Assembly: GCF_015142735.1 (NCBI RefSeq)
Contig: NZ_JACSPN010000002.1
Span: 251,503-302,677, forward strand
DNA length: 51,175 bases
Origin: Oerskovia douganii
GTDB lineage: Bacteria; Actinomycetota; Actinomycetes; Actinomycetales; Cellulomonadaceae
Direction: 5' to 3'
The position numbers and the translations under genes were made by a program. How positions within the stretch are numbered: position 1 is the stretch's first letter; the number at the start of each line of letters is the position of its first letter. The notes beneath the pieces were generated by a model. The model worked only from the letters and a program-made list of their open reading frames with translations, was not told the origin of the DNA and ran no database searches. Shown one piece after another: positions 24,704 through 35,152 of this stretch.

Positions 24704-24778
24704 CTAGGCTCGGACGCACCCCGGGACGCTGGTGTCCCGAGGTCCGTACGCAGGTCCGCACCCCGCGAGGAGACGCAG
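24704..24778 (+). promoter_or_regulatory. promoter and 5' leader of cold-shock gene
   Basis: TAGGCT at about 24704-24709 is a good -10 candidate, giving a leader of about 65 nt. The leader contains a 6-bp hairpin CGGGAC/GTCCCG near 24723-24740 and ends with GAGGAGA before the ATG. Structured leaders are typical of cold-shock genes. Confidence 0.4.
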
Positions 24779-24982
24779 ATGGCTCAGGGCACCGTGAAGT
24801 GGTTCAACGCCGAGAAGGGCTTCGGGTTCATCACCCCCGCCGCCGGCGGTCCGGACCTGTTCGTCCACTACAGCTCGATCCAGAGCGACGGCTACCGGTC
24901 CCTCGACGAGGGCCAGCAGGTCGAGTACGAGCAGGGGCAGGGCCAGAAGGGCCCGCAGGCCGAGCAGGTGCGCGCGCTCTGA
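24779..24982 (+). CDS. cspA: cold-shock protein (CspA family)
   Basis: A 67-residue single OB-fold RNA chaperone. Both RNP motifs are present: [13 protein letters not shown] and DLFVHYSSI. The length is typical. The family keeps mRNA unstructured at low temperature or during growth transitions. GAGGAG lies upstream of the ATG. An FAD oxidoreductase gene starts six bases after its stop, so the two may be co-transcribed. Confidence 0.96.
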   Translation: MAQGTVKWFNAEKGFGFITPAAGGPDLFVHYSSIQSDGYRSLDEGQQVEYEQGQGQKGPQAEQVRAL

Positions 24983-24987
24983 GTGCC

Positions 24988-26478
24988 GTGACCCCAGCTC
25001 GTCACCTGGCCGAGGTGGACGTCGTCGTCGTCGGTTCCGGGCCCAACGGGCTCGCCGCGGCGGTCACGTGCGCTCGGGCGGGGCTGTCCGTGCGCGTCCT
25101 GGAGGCGCAGCCCACGGTCGGTGGCGGGTCCCGCACGCTCGAGCTGGGGCTGGCCGAGGGCATGGTCCACGACATCTGCTCGGCCGTGCACCCCATGGCG
25201 TGGGCCTCGCCGTTCTTCCAGGCGTTCGACCTGCCCTCGCGCGGGGTCGAGCTGCTCGTCCCGGAGGTCTCGTACGCCCAGCCGCTGCCGGGGGGCCGGG
25301 CGGGGATCGCGTACCGGGACCTCGACCGGACGGTCGACGGGCTGGGGCCCGACGGCGCCGCGTGGCGCTCGCTCGTCGGCTCGCTGTCCCGGAACCCCGG
25401 GCACGCGGTCGCGACGGCCCTCTTCGACAAGCGCAGCATCCCCACGGGCCTCCTCCCGCGCGGCGTCCCGACCGCGGCGCGGTTCGCCCTCGGGGTCCTC
25501 GAGCAGGGCACGGGCCTGTGGGACCGGCGGTTCGTGGGGGACGTCGCGCCGGCGCTCCTGACGGGCGTCGCGGCGCACGGCATCGCCCCCATGCCGTCGC
25601 TCGCCTCGGCCGGGGTCGCGATGCTCCTCGCGTCCCTCGCGCACAGCGAGGGCGGCTGGCCCGTCCCGCGCGGCGGCTCGGGGGCGATCGTGACCGCGCT
25701 GGTCGCAGACCTCGAGGCGCACGGGGGCCAGGTCGTGACCGACCACCCGGTCCGTTCGGAGTCGGACCTCCCGCCGGCGCGCGCGATCATCTTCGACACG
25801 ACCCCGCGCACGGTCGTCGAGGTCTTCGGGTCCCGCCTGACGGGACGCGCCGCACGTGCGCTCACGGCGTTCCCGTACGGCAACGCGGCGGCCAAGGTCG
25901 ACTTCGTCCTGCGCGGGCCCGTCCCGTGGCAGCACGCCGACGTCGGGCGGGCGGGAACCGTCCACGTCGGTGGCACGCGGGCCCAGATGGCCGCCGCCGA
26001 GGCCGCGGTCGCCGAGGGGCGGCACGCCGAGCGTCCCATGGTGCTCGTGAGCGACCCGACCGTCGTCGACCCGTCGCGCCGGGTGGGGGACCTGCGCCCC
26101 CTGTGGACGTACGCGCACGTCCCTGCCGGTTCCACGGTCGACGTCACCGAGGCCGTCACGGCCCAGGTCGAACGGTTCGCGCCCGGTTTCCGCGACGTCG
26201 TCGTGTCCTCGCGCTGCGTGCCCGCCGCGCGCATGAGCGAGCACAACGCGAACTACGTGGGCGGCGACATCTCGGCCGGGGCCGTCAACCTGTGGCGCAT
26301 GGTCGCCCGCCCGACCGCGCGCCTCGACCCGTACGCGACGGGGCTCGACGGGGTCTACCTGTGCTCGGCCTCGACGCCTCCGGGCCCCGGGGTCCACGGG
26401 CTCGGCGGCTGGTACGCGGCGCAGCGCGTGCTGCGCCGGGAGTTCGACGTGCCTCACCTGCCACGGTTGGCGCCCTGA
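24988..26478 (+). CDS. FAD-dependent oxidoreductase, phytoene desaturase-like
   Basis: A 496-residue NAD(P)/FAD flavoprotein. The N-terminal dinucleotide fold reads VDVVVVGSGPNGLAAAVTCARAGLSVRVLEAQ with the glycine motif near residue 15, followed by GGGSRTLEL and VHDICSAVHPMAW, typical of the CrtI/amine-oxidase-like group. The C-terminal FAD motif is seen as YLCSASTPPGPGVHGLGGWYAA. No carotenoid genes are nearby, so the substrate is unknown. Start GTG 24988 is the first in frame that leaves a complete glycine-motif domain. Confidence 0.88.
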   Translation: MTPARHLAEVDVVVVGSGPNGLAAAVTCARAGLSVRVLEAQPTVGGGSRTLELGLAEGMVHDICSAVHPMAWASPFFQAFDLPSRGVELLVPEVSYAQPLPGGRAGIAYRDLDRTVDGLGPDGAAWRSLVGSLSRNPGHAVATALFDKRSIPTGLLPRGVPTAARFALGVLEQGTGLWDRRFVGDVAPALLTGVAAHGIAPMPSLASAGVAMLLASLAHSEGGWPVPRGGSGAIVTALVADLEAHGGQVVTDHPVRSESDLPPARAIIFDTTPRTVVEVFGSRLTGRAARALTAFPYGNAAAKVDFVLRGPVPWQHADVGRAGTVHVGGTRAQMAAAEAAVAEGRHAERPMVLVSDPTVVDPSRRVGDLRPLWTYAHVPAGSTVDVTEAVTAQVERFAPGFRDVVVSSRCVPAARMSEHNANYVGGDISAGAVNLWRMVARPTARLDPYATGLDGVYLCSASTPPGPGVHGLGGWYAAQRVLRREFDVPHLPRLAP

Positions 26479-26502
26479 CCTCTGGGTCCGGGCCCTGGCG
26501 GC

Positions 26503-27957
26503 TCAGGGGAGCGTCGCGCCCGCCGCGCGCTGGTCCTCGAGCTCGGCCAGCGTCAGCACGACGAGCGACGCGCTCCACGTGAGGGGGGCGACCGCGGCGG
26601 GGGACCCGTCCGCGAGGACCTTCTCCGGGATGGCCCCGGAGGCCGTCCGGTGCTGGTCGAGCCAGTCGAGCCAGCTCTCCGCGACCTCGATCTCTCCCGT
26701 CGAGGCGCCCGCCAGGGCGAACAGCGCGGTCTGCGGCGTCCAGGAGATCCCGTCGGTGCGCCACCCGGCTCCGGGGGCGACGCCGCCCGCAGGGCGCAGC
26801 ATGGACATGACCGACGATCGCCACGCCTCGTCGGCGCCGCTCAGCGCCGTGGGCTGGAACGGTGGCAGGGCGAACGTGGTCGCGGCGTCCTGCGGCCCGC
26901 CGGACGCGTGCCGCGGGTACCCCTGGGGGCCGAACCGTTCCTCGACGGCGGCCCGCAGCCGGAGCGCTGCGCGGGCCGCGTCGGCCGCCCGGTCCCAGCG
27001 CTCGGCGTCGGCGTAGATCGACAGGGCCCCCTCGAGGCCTGCGAGCAGCGGGGCCGCGGTGCCGAGCGTGAGCTCGGTCGGGTGGACCTCCCAGTAGTCG
27101 CTCGACGGCGGCGGCAGGGCGGTCTCCGGGTCGAGGAGCCCCAGCACGTAGTCGGTCGAGGCGTCGACGAGCGGGGCGAGGCGCTCGTGCGCCGCGGCGC
27201 GTTCGCCGGGGTCCTCGATCTCGTCGATCACGGTCCACGCGGACCACAGGGCCCACCCGTTGCCGTCGGACTGGAGCCCGCGCTCGTCCGGGACCCCGGA
27301 CGCGTCGGGGAGGTAGCGTGCGTGGAACGAGCCGTCGGGCTCCTGGACCGAGCGCAGGAAGTCGAGCACGCGCAAGGCGTCGTCGACGTGCCCCGTCCGG
27401 GCGTACGCGGCCGCGGTGAACGAGGAGTCGCGCGGCCACACGTAGCGCCAGCGCGGGGAGGCGGCCGCGAGGGAGGCCCCGTTCGTGAGCGTCATCGCGT
27501 GCATGTCGAGCAGGGCGCTCTCCCCGAGGTCCGCGAACCGGGTCCCGGCGCCGGGGACGTCTCCTGCTGCGAGCCAGGCACGCGACGCGTCCGCGGCGCG
27601 CCGGGCGGCGCGGGGGTCCAAGAGCTGGTCGGTCGCGAGCGTCGAGCCGGCGATCACGGTCAGCCGGTCGACCTCGCCGTCCGCCGGGTCGAGGCCGGTC
27701 GCGAGCCAGGCCGGGTCGAGCGCCGCGGGGTCGAGGACCCGGCTCCCGTCGAGGTAGGTGGCCGCCATGTCCCGGGGGAGGCGGAGCAGGGAGTCGGCGC
27801 CGGCCGTGGCGACGCCGTCCTGGTAGAGGTCGACCTGCGCGTCGGTCGGGAGCGGGGCGGGGGTCGCGCCCGCGGTGGCCAGCACGACGACGGGGGCGAT
27901 CGCCGCCCCCAGCACCGCCAGCCGCCACCTCGTCGTCGCGAACCTCACGCTAGGCAT
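26503..27957 (-). CDS. secreted six-hairpin glycosidase-like (GH15-like) protein
   Basis: A 484-residue exported protein with a signal peptide (WRLAVLGAAIAPVVVLATAGATPA). The remainder resembles the alpha/alpha-six-barrel of glucoamylase-type enzymes: SPRWRYVWPRDSSFTAAAYARTGH, VQEPDGSFHARYLPD and SASLVVLTLAEL near the end. WPRDSSF matches the substrate-binding segment of GH15 relatives. The linkage cleaved is uncertain. A GTG at 27948, seven bases after TAGGAT, may be the real, leaderless start, since the ATG at 27957 overlaps that box and has no ribosome site. Confidence 0.75.
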   Translation of the reverse strand: MPSVRFATTRWRLAVLGAAIAPVVVLATAGATPAPLPTDAQVDLYQDGVATAGADSLLRLPRDMAATYLDGSRVLDPAALDPAWLATGLDPADGEVDRLTVIAGSTLATDQLLDPRAARRAADASRAWLAAGDVPGAGTRFADLGESALLDMHAMTLTNGASLAAASPRWRYVWPRDSSFTAAAYARTGHVDDALRVLDFLRSVQEPDGSFHARYLPDASGVPDERGLQSDGNGWALWSAWTVIDEIEDPGERAAAHERLAPLVDASTDYVLGLLDPETALPPPSSDYWEVHPTELTLGTAAPLLAGLEGALSIYADAERWDRAADAARAALRLRAAVEERFGPQGYPRHASGGPQDAATTFALPPFQPTALSGADEAWRSSVMSMLRPAGGVAPGAGWRTDGISWTPQTALFALAGASTGEIEVAESWLDWLDQHRTASGAIPEKVLADGSPAAVAPLTWSASLVVLTLAELEDQRAAGATLP

Positions 27958-27962
27958 CCTAG

Positions 27963-29828
<1,866 letters not shown>

Positions 29829-29877
29829 TCCGTCCGCTCGCGCGGCCGGGCTCGTAGGAGCCCGCGCAGCCGACTCG

Positions 29878-29917
29878 AAGGGCCGTCCGGCCAGGGAGAC
29901 CTGGCCGGGCGGCCCTT
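29878..29917 (+). terminator. groEL terminator
   Basis: An 18-bp stem (29878-29895 with 29900-29917, one G-T wobble) capped by the tetraloop GAGA and followed by TCGTCGT. It stands 50 bases after the groEL stop. Confidence 0.85.
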
Positions 29918-30015
29918 CGTCGTCCCCGGGGCCTCGACCGCAGGGATCGAGATGGCAGATTGTCGCCATCTGTCCGTTCCGTGGACGGGGTCTTCCGGGC
30001 GGGTGAAGTCTGTGC

Positions 30016-30049
30016 TTAGGTCTACCTCAGTGAGGAAAGGTTTACCTAA
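30016..30049 (+). promoter_or_regulatory. iron boxes (IdeR/DtxR operator)
   Basis: The 19 bases at 30031-30049 match the IdeR box TTAGGTTAGGCTAACCTAA at 14 positions, ending in ACCTAA. A second half-conserved site starts with TTAGGT at 30016 and overlaps it. They lie 43-76 bases before entB, in an AT-rich patch, so the siderophore genes should be repressed by iron-loaded IdeR. Confidence 0.75.
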
Positions 30050-30091
30050 CTCACTGGACACCTACTCGATACACCTGGCTCTGGGGGGACC

Positions 30092-30751
30092 ATGGGACTG
30101 CCGACGATCGCCGCCTACGACGGCCCGGCACCGCACGAGTACCCGAGCAACCGCGTGACGTGGCAGGCCGACCCTGCCCGCGCCGTGCTCCTCGTGCACG
30201 ACATGCAGCAGTACTTCGTGAACGCGTTCGACCCGGCGTCGCCCGCCCTGCGGGACGCCGTCCGCAACATCTCCCGGCTCGCCGCGACGGCACGCGAGCT
30301 CGGCGTCCCGGTCGTCCTGACCGCCCAGCCGCCCGCGCAGCGGCCCGCCGACCGCGGACTCCTCACGGACTTCTGGGGCCCGGGCATCCCCGACGACGGC
30401 ACGGACGTCGTGATCGACGAGCTCGCGCCGCAGCCGGGGGACACCGTGCTGACCAAGTGGCGCTACGACGCGTTCGTCCGCACGGGCCTGCGCGACCTGC
30501 TGCGCGCGCAGGGCCGCGACCAGCTCGTCGTGACCGGCGTCTACGCGCACATCGGCTGCCTCGTCACGGCGTGCGACGCGTTCATGCACGACGTCCAGCC
30601 GTTCCTCGTCGGCGACGCCGTCGCGGACTTCTCGCTCGCCCACCACCGCCAGGCCCTCGCCTGGGCCGCGGACCGGTGCGCCGTCGTCGGGACGACGGAC
30701 GACGTGCTGACCCACCTCGGGGCGCGCGTCCCCGCGGTGGTGGGGGCATGA
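30092..30751 (+). CDS. entB: isochorismatase (2,3-dihydroxybenzoate synthesis)
   Basis: Converts isochorismate to 2,3-dihydro-2,3-dihydroxybenzoate and pyruvate. The 219-residue protein carries VLLVHDMQQYFVNAF (near residue 35), DTVLTKWRYDAF and TGVYAHIGCLVTACD, all typical of the EntB/DhbB isochorismatase domain. The aryl-carrier domain that EntB and DhbB have at the C-terminus is missing, so a separate carrier would be required. GGGGGG precedes the ATG; its stop overlaps the entA ATG by four bases. An iron box lies upstream. Confidence 0.9.
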   Translation: MGLPTIAAYDGPAPHEYPSNRVTWQADPARAVLLVHDMQQYFVNAFDPASPALRDAVRNISRLAATARELGVPVVLTAQPPAQRPADRGLLTDFWGPGIPDDGTDVVIDELAPQPGDTVLTKWRYDAFVRTGLRDLLRAQGRDQLVVTGVYAHIGCLVTACDAFMHDVQPFLVGDAVADFSLAHHRQALAWAADRCAVVGTTDDVLTHLGARVPAVVGA

Positions 30752-31527
30752 GCGCGCGCGTCGCGCTCGTGACCGGTGCCGCGGGCGGCATCGGGGCAGC
30801 GGTCGCGGACGCGCTCGCCGCGCGGGGGTACGTGGTCGTGGCGGGAGACCTCGACGGTCCGGCCACCCCCGTGCGTCCGGCGGGCGCCGTCGTCCCGGTG
30901 CGGCTCGACGTGACCGACGAGGCGGACGTGGTCCGGCTCGTGCGGTGGGTCGAGGACGAGGTCGGCCCGATCGAGGTCCTCGTCAACGCCGCGGGCGTCC
31001 TGCGCCCGGGCGTCGTGACCGAGTCCTCGCTCGCGGACTGGCAGGCCGTGCTCGCGGTCAACGCGACGGGCGTCTACCTGGTCTCGCGCGAGGTCGCGCG
31101 ATGTCTGTCCTCGCGTCGGCGGGGCGCGATCGTCACGGTCGCCTCGAACGCTGCGGGGGTCCCGCGCGTCGGCATGGCCGCGTACGCGGCCTCGAAGGCC
31201 GCCGCGTCGAGCCTGACCCGTTCGCTCGGTCTCGAGCTCGCACCGTACGGCGTGCGCTGCAACGTGGTCTCGCCGGGCTCGACCCGCACGCCCATGCTCG
31301 CGGCGCTCGCCGGGTCCGTCGGGCCCGACGACGTCGCCGTCCTCGACGAGGCGGCCGAGTCCCGCGTCGTGGCCGGGACGCCGCAGGACTTCCGGCTCGG
31401 CATCCCGCTCGGGCGCCTCGCCGAGGTGCAGGACGTGGCCGACGCGGTCGTCTTCCTCGCCTCCGACGCGGCCCGGCACATCACCGTGCACGAGCTCGTC
31501 GTCGACGGCGGCGCCACGCTCCGCTGA
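30748..31527 (+). CDS. entA: 2,3-dihydro-2,3-dihydroxybenzoate dehydrogenase
   Basis: NAD-dependent short-chain dehydrogenase that aromatises the EntB product to 2,3-dihydroxybenzoate, the catechol unit of the siderophore. The 259 residues show VALVTGAAGGIGAAV (cofactor), LVNAAGVLRPG, the catalytic SNAAGVPRVGMAAYAASKAA (Ser...Tyr...Lys) and RCNVVSPGSTRTPM, the last being characteristic of EntA/DhbA. The ATG overlaps the entB stop. Confidence 0.92.
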   Translation: MSARVALVTGAAGGIGAAVADALAARGYVVVAGDLDGPATPVRPAGAVVPVRLDVTDEADVVRLVRWVEDEVGPIEVLVNAAGVLRPGVVTESSLADWQAVLAVNATGVYLVSREVARCLSSRRRGAIVTVASNAAGVPRVGMAAYAASKAAASSLTRSLGLELAPYGVRCNVVSPGSTRTPMLAALAGSVGPDDVAVLDEAAESRVVAGTPQDFRLGIPLGRLAEVQDVADAVVFLASDAARHITVHELVVDGGATLR

Positions 31528-31632
31528 ACCGGCCCCACCCCCCCTCGCGTCACCGCACGACCCCCTCGCACGTCCCCTGCGGACGACCCCGCGCAGGCTC
31601 ACGCACCCCATCGACACCGACGAGGACGCCTC

Positions 31633-32671
31633 ATGAACGGCTTCACCGTGCTCGACGACCCGGCACCTCACCCGACGACGCCCGCGGTCGCGCCCGACCC
31701 GGCGCACGCCCGCCGTCGGCTCGCGACCACCCGGGAGGACGGCGCGCTGCCGGACGACGGCGCGGCGCCCGGGTACGCCGAGTTCCGTCTCGCCTCGCCC
31801 CACGTCGCCCTCGTGGCGCACGGCGTGCGCGAACGCCTCGACGTGCCCTCGTGGGACGGCCCGACCGTGGCCGCCGCCGCCCGGGACCTGCTCGCACGGG
31901 CCGCCTCGGCGCGCTGGGCCGGTGAGCCCGCGCCCGTCCTCGTGGGCACGATCCCGTTCGACCCGGCCCGACCCGCGCACCTGGTGGTCCCGGCGCACCA
32001 GTCGTGGCGGACCGTCGTCGACCCGGCGCACGACGGCGGTCGTCACGGGCACGGCGACCGCGCAGGAGCGGCGGGCGCGTCGACCACGAGCCCGTCGGCC
32101 CGACCAGCGCCCGGCCTGCCCGGCCGCGACGACGCGGTCTTCCGGGCCGCCGTCGGGCGTGCGGTGTCCCGGCTCGAGGACGGGGTGGCCGAGAAGGTCG
32201 TCCTGGCGCGCACGCTCGACGTGTCCGCGCCGGGCCCGCTCGACCGGGGTGCGGTGCGCGCAGCGATGCGGCGCGCGGACCCGGACGCGTACGTGTTCGA
32301 CGTCGAGCTGCCGGGCGGCCAGGGGCACCTGCTCGGGGCGAGCCCCGAGCTCCTCGTCTCGGTGCGCGACGGCGTGCTCCACAGCCACCCCCTCGCGGGC
32401 TCGGCCCCGCGCTCGTCCGACCCGGACGAGGACCGCGCGACCGCGCAGCGCCTGCTGACCTCGGACAAGGACCTGCGCGAGCACGCGTTCGTGACCGACG
32501 CGATCCGCGACGTCCTGCGCGGCTTCGTCGCCCGCGAGGAGGACCTCGACGTGCCCGCGAGGCCGGAGCTCGTCGCGACCTCGCACCTGTGGCACCTGGG
32601 CACTCCCGTCACGGCCCGTCTGAGGCCCGGGGTCTCCGTGCTCGACGTCGTCTACGCGCTGCACCCCACGC
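31633..32671 (+). pseudogene. entC: isochorismate synthase, 3'-truncated
   Basis: The first 346 or so residues are a normal EntC/DhbC: RRRLATTREDGA..., EKVVLARTLDV, AYVFDVELPGGQGHLLGASPELLVSV, HSHPLAGSAPRS, LLTSDKDLREHAFV and finally VYALHPTP. The protein should continue with the CGTPR and GxYAGPVGW region and the catalytic Glu of about the last 100 residues. Instead the sequence switches at about 32,671 to the 3' part of fepD in another frame, so the chorismate-binding active site is incomplete and the enzyme should be dead. The original reading frame has no stop and continues in frame into fepG (to 34197). GAGGA precedes the ATG. Confidence 0.8.
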
Positions 32672-33046
32672 CTCAACGCGCCGACCCTCGGTGCGCTCGA
32701 GATGGGCGACCAGCTCGGCGTCGCGCTCGGCCGGCACGTCGTGCGCGACCGGATGATCGGGCTGCTCGCGGTCACGCTGCTCGCGGGGGCCGCGACGGCC
32801 GCGTGCGGGTCGATCGCGTTCGTGGGACTCGCCGCGACGCACGCCGCGACGCGGCTCGGCCTCGGCGGCCCGGCCTGGCGCGTCCCGGTCGCGGGGCTGT
32901 GCGGGGCGGTCCTGGTCCTGGGGGCCGACGTCGTGGGTCGCCTCGCCCCCGCCACGTCGGAGATCCAGGTCGGGATCGTCATCGCCCTCGTCGGGGCGCC
33001 CCTGTTCGTCGTCCTCGCCCGTGGCCACCTGGGAGACCGCTCATGA
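32672..33046 (+). pseudogene. fepD: siderophore ABC permease, 5'-truncated
   Basis: This is the last 124 codons of a FecCD-family iron-siderophore permease: ALEMGDQLGVALGRHVVRDRM, AACGSIAFVGLAATHAATRLGL and VGIVIALVGAPLFVVLARG, the usual C-terminal third. The first two thirds (about 210 residues) are absent; the frame simply opens at the entC junction. There is an ATG at 32702 but a protein from it would have only the last helices. Its stop overlaps the ATG of fepG by four bases, the normal fepD-fepG arrangement. Confidence 0.8.
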
Positions 33047-34197
33047 CCACGCACCTCGCGAACGGCCCCCGGCCCCCGACCGAGGAGGTGCCGGAGGGGC
33101 GCTGCTCCGACGACCCGAAGAGGCGCCCCCGCGTCCTGGGGCCGTCCGGGCGGCTCGGGCGCGCCCTCGCACCCCTGCGGCGGCACCCGGGCAGCCGTCG
33201 TCAGGTCCTGGTCGGCGCGGGGCTCGTCGCGCTGGTGCTCGGGCTGCTCGTCGCCTCGATCATGGTCGGCGAGTACGTGCTGCCCGCGGGCGACGTGGTC
33301 CGGACGCTGCTCGGCGCGGGAGACCCGGGCGACCGGTTCGTGGTCCTGGGCCTGCGCGCCCCGCGCGCCCTGACCGCGCTCGTCGTGGGCTTCGCGCTCG
33401 GTGCCGCCGGGGCGATCACGCAGTCCGTGGCGCGCAACCCGCTCGCGAGCCCCGACATCCTGGGCGTCACCGCCGGGGCCACCGCCGCCGCGGTCGCGGC
33501 CATCGTGCTCGCCGGAACGGGCACGGGCGCGGTCGGAGGGTTCCTGATCGCGTCCGGGCTGCCGGTCGTCGCCGTCCTCGGCGGCCTGGTCGCGACCGCG
33601 CTCATCTGCGCGCTCGCGTGGCGCGGCGGGATCGAGGGGTACCGGCTCGTGCTCGTGGGGCTCGGGGTCAACGCCGGTGCGTCGGCGATCACGTCGTGGC
33701 TCCTGGTGCGGGCCGAGCTGCCGGACCTCAACGCGGCCCTCGTCTGGATGACCGGGAGCCTCAACCGGGCGAGCCTCGCGATCGTCGGCCCGGTCGCTGC
33801 CGTGGTCGTGGTCGCCGTCGTGCTCAGCGCGCTCTCGACCCGCTGGCTCGCGGTCCTGCGCTTCGACTCGCGCGTGATCGTGGGCCTGGGCGTCCGCCGG
33901 TCGGCCGCCCAGCTCGTGCAGATCGGGCTGGCCGTGGTCCTCGCTGCAGCCGCGACCGCTGCGGCCGGGCCCGTCCCGTTCGTCGCGTTCGTCGCGCCCC
34001 AGATCGCGTGGCGGGCGCTCGCGGCCCAGGGCCCGCCCCCGCTCGGCGCCGGGCTCGTGGGGGCGTGCGTGGTCCTCGCGGCGGATCTCGGGGCGCGTTC
34101 GCTGCCCGTGGACCTGCCGGTCGGGGTCGTGACCTCGGCGGTCGGCGCACCGTTCCTGCTGTGGCTGCTCCTGCGCGAGAGCCGCGAGGTGCGCTGA
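33043..34197 (+). CDS. fepG: iron-siderophore ABC permease (FecCD family)
   Basis: Membrane subunit for ferric-siderophore uptake, 384 residues. A long polar N-terminus (about 45 residues) precedes about nine helices. Family signatures: LRAPRALTALVVGFALGAAGAITQSVARNPLASPDILGVTAGA, LVGLGVNAGASAITSW, and the C-terminal PVPFVAFVAPQIAW and VDLPVGVVTSAVGAPFLLWLL. It is intact, but its partner FepD is truncated, and no ATPase (fepC) or binding protein is present next to it, so this locus alone cannot form a transporter. Confidence 0.92.
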   Translation: MTTHLANGPRPPTEEVPEGRCSDDPKRRPRVLGPSGRLGRALAPLRRHPGSRRQVLVGAGLVALVLGLLVASIMVGEYVLPAGDVVRTLLGAGDPGDRFVVLGLRAPRALTALVVGFALGAAGAITQSVARNPLASPDILGVTAGATAAAVAAIVLAGTGTGAVGGFLIASGLPVVAVLGGLVATALICALAWRGGIEGYRLVLVGLGVNAGASAITSWLLVRAELPDLNAALVWMTGSLNRASLAIVGPVAAVVVVAVVLSALSTRWLAVLRFDSRVIVGLGVRRSAAQLVQIGLAVVLAAAATAAAGPVPFVAFVAPQIAWRALAAQGPPPLGAGLVGACVVLAADLGARSLPVDLPVGVVTSAVGAPFLLWLLLRESREVR

Positions 34198-34225
34198 GGG
34201 GGCGGTGCGCCGAGCGCACCGGGCC

Positions 34226-35089
34226 TCAGGGGAGGCCGAGCCGGGCGGTCGCCCCGGCACCGTGCCGTGCGAGGAGCGTCGACCCGGCGCAGAGCGTGAC
34301 CGTCCCGAGCGCGGGGGGATGGTGCGGCGCGCAGAGCGCGACGGCGGCGAGGGACGAGGTGCCGTCGTCGGGTCCGCCCCGGACGACGGAGCCCGTCGCG
34401 CGGGGCGTCCCCTCCGGCAGGCCCACGTCCGAGACCGCGAGCCGATCCGCAGCGGGGAGCGCGCCCCCGCTGCGGACGACCGCCGCCGGGCGGTCCGCCC
34501 GGGACAGGAGCAGGTCGTCGCGCGGCGCGAGCAGCCCCGTGCCGACCGCCTTGAGCACGGCCTCGCGGCGCACCCACGACCGCGTGAACGTCACGGCGTC
34601 CCAGCCACCGACCGGGACCTCTTCCGGGGGGACGGCGTCGAGCAGGTCCCGGAGATGGTCCCGGGCCGGTGCCGTGGACTCGACGTCCACGCCGACGTCC
34701 ACGCCCGCTGCGAGGTCCGGGTCGCCGTCGCTCGTGGCGTCGCCCGCGACGCCTCGGGAGCTGGTCACGGTCCCGACGACCGCGACCAGCACCCAGCCGC
34801 CCGCGTGGGCGATCGAGAACGACGGCGCCCCCTCGACGAACGGCCGGCCAGGGGAGGCGCCGTCCCGCCGCCCCCGCCGGATGGTGACGTCGGCCGGGTC
34901 GACGCCCAGACGTTCGCCCAGCGCTGCGCGGACCAGGGCCCGGCCGGTGACGAAGCGCCGGCGGTCCTCCTCGTGCCGGAACGTGGCTGCCCTCAGCCCC
35001 TCGTCGCGGGAGAGCCATCCTGCGGCTCCCGTCGCACCGGGTGCGGCGCACCAGACGGTGACGCTCGCGGTCAGGAGGGGAGTCGGCAC
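34226..35089 (-). CDS. Sfp/EntD-type 4'-phosphopantetheinyl transferase
   Basis: Loads phosphopantetheine onto carrier proteins of peptide or polyketide synthases. In 287 residues the diagnostic metal motif appears as GVDVGVDVES (about residue 140) and the second as WVRREAVLKAVGTGL (about 185); RHEEDRRRFVTGRAL matches the N-terminal substrate region. A loop between motifs is longer than usual. Its presence beside catechol genes implies an NRPS for siderophore assembly, which is not in this window. The GTG start lies six bases after TAGAGT, a leaderless pattern. Convergent with fepG over a 28-bp gap that holds a 7-bp hairpin (34203-34221). Confidence 0.88.
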   Translation of the reverse strand: MPTPLLTASVTVWCAAPGATGAAGWLSRDEGLRAATFRHEEDRRRFVTGRALVRAALGERLGVDPADVTIRRGRRDGASPGRPFVEGAPSFSIAHAGGWVLVAVVGTVTSSRGVAGDATSDGDPDLAAGVDVGVDVESTAPARDHLRDLLDAVPPEEVPVGGWDAVTFTRSWVRREAVLKAVGTGLLAPRDDLLLSRADRPAAVVRSGGALPAADRLAVSDVGLPEGTPRATGSVVRGGPDDGTSSLAAVALCAPHHPPALGTVTLCAGSTLLARHGAGATARLGLP

Positions 35090-35152
35090 GTCGACACTCT
35101 AGGGGCCGGGACGATCCCTGGGGCTGCGAGAGCGGCGTGTGATCCGTGCGTC

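Noticed and set aside
24646-24778. Riboswitch upstream of the cold-shock gene
   Set aside because: Only a simple 6-bp hairpin is visible in a short leader; no known aptamer features.
30541-34260. 1,239-codon open frame on the minus strand
   Set aside because: Antisense to the siderophore genes; contains no recognisable domain.
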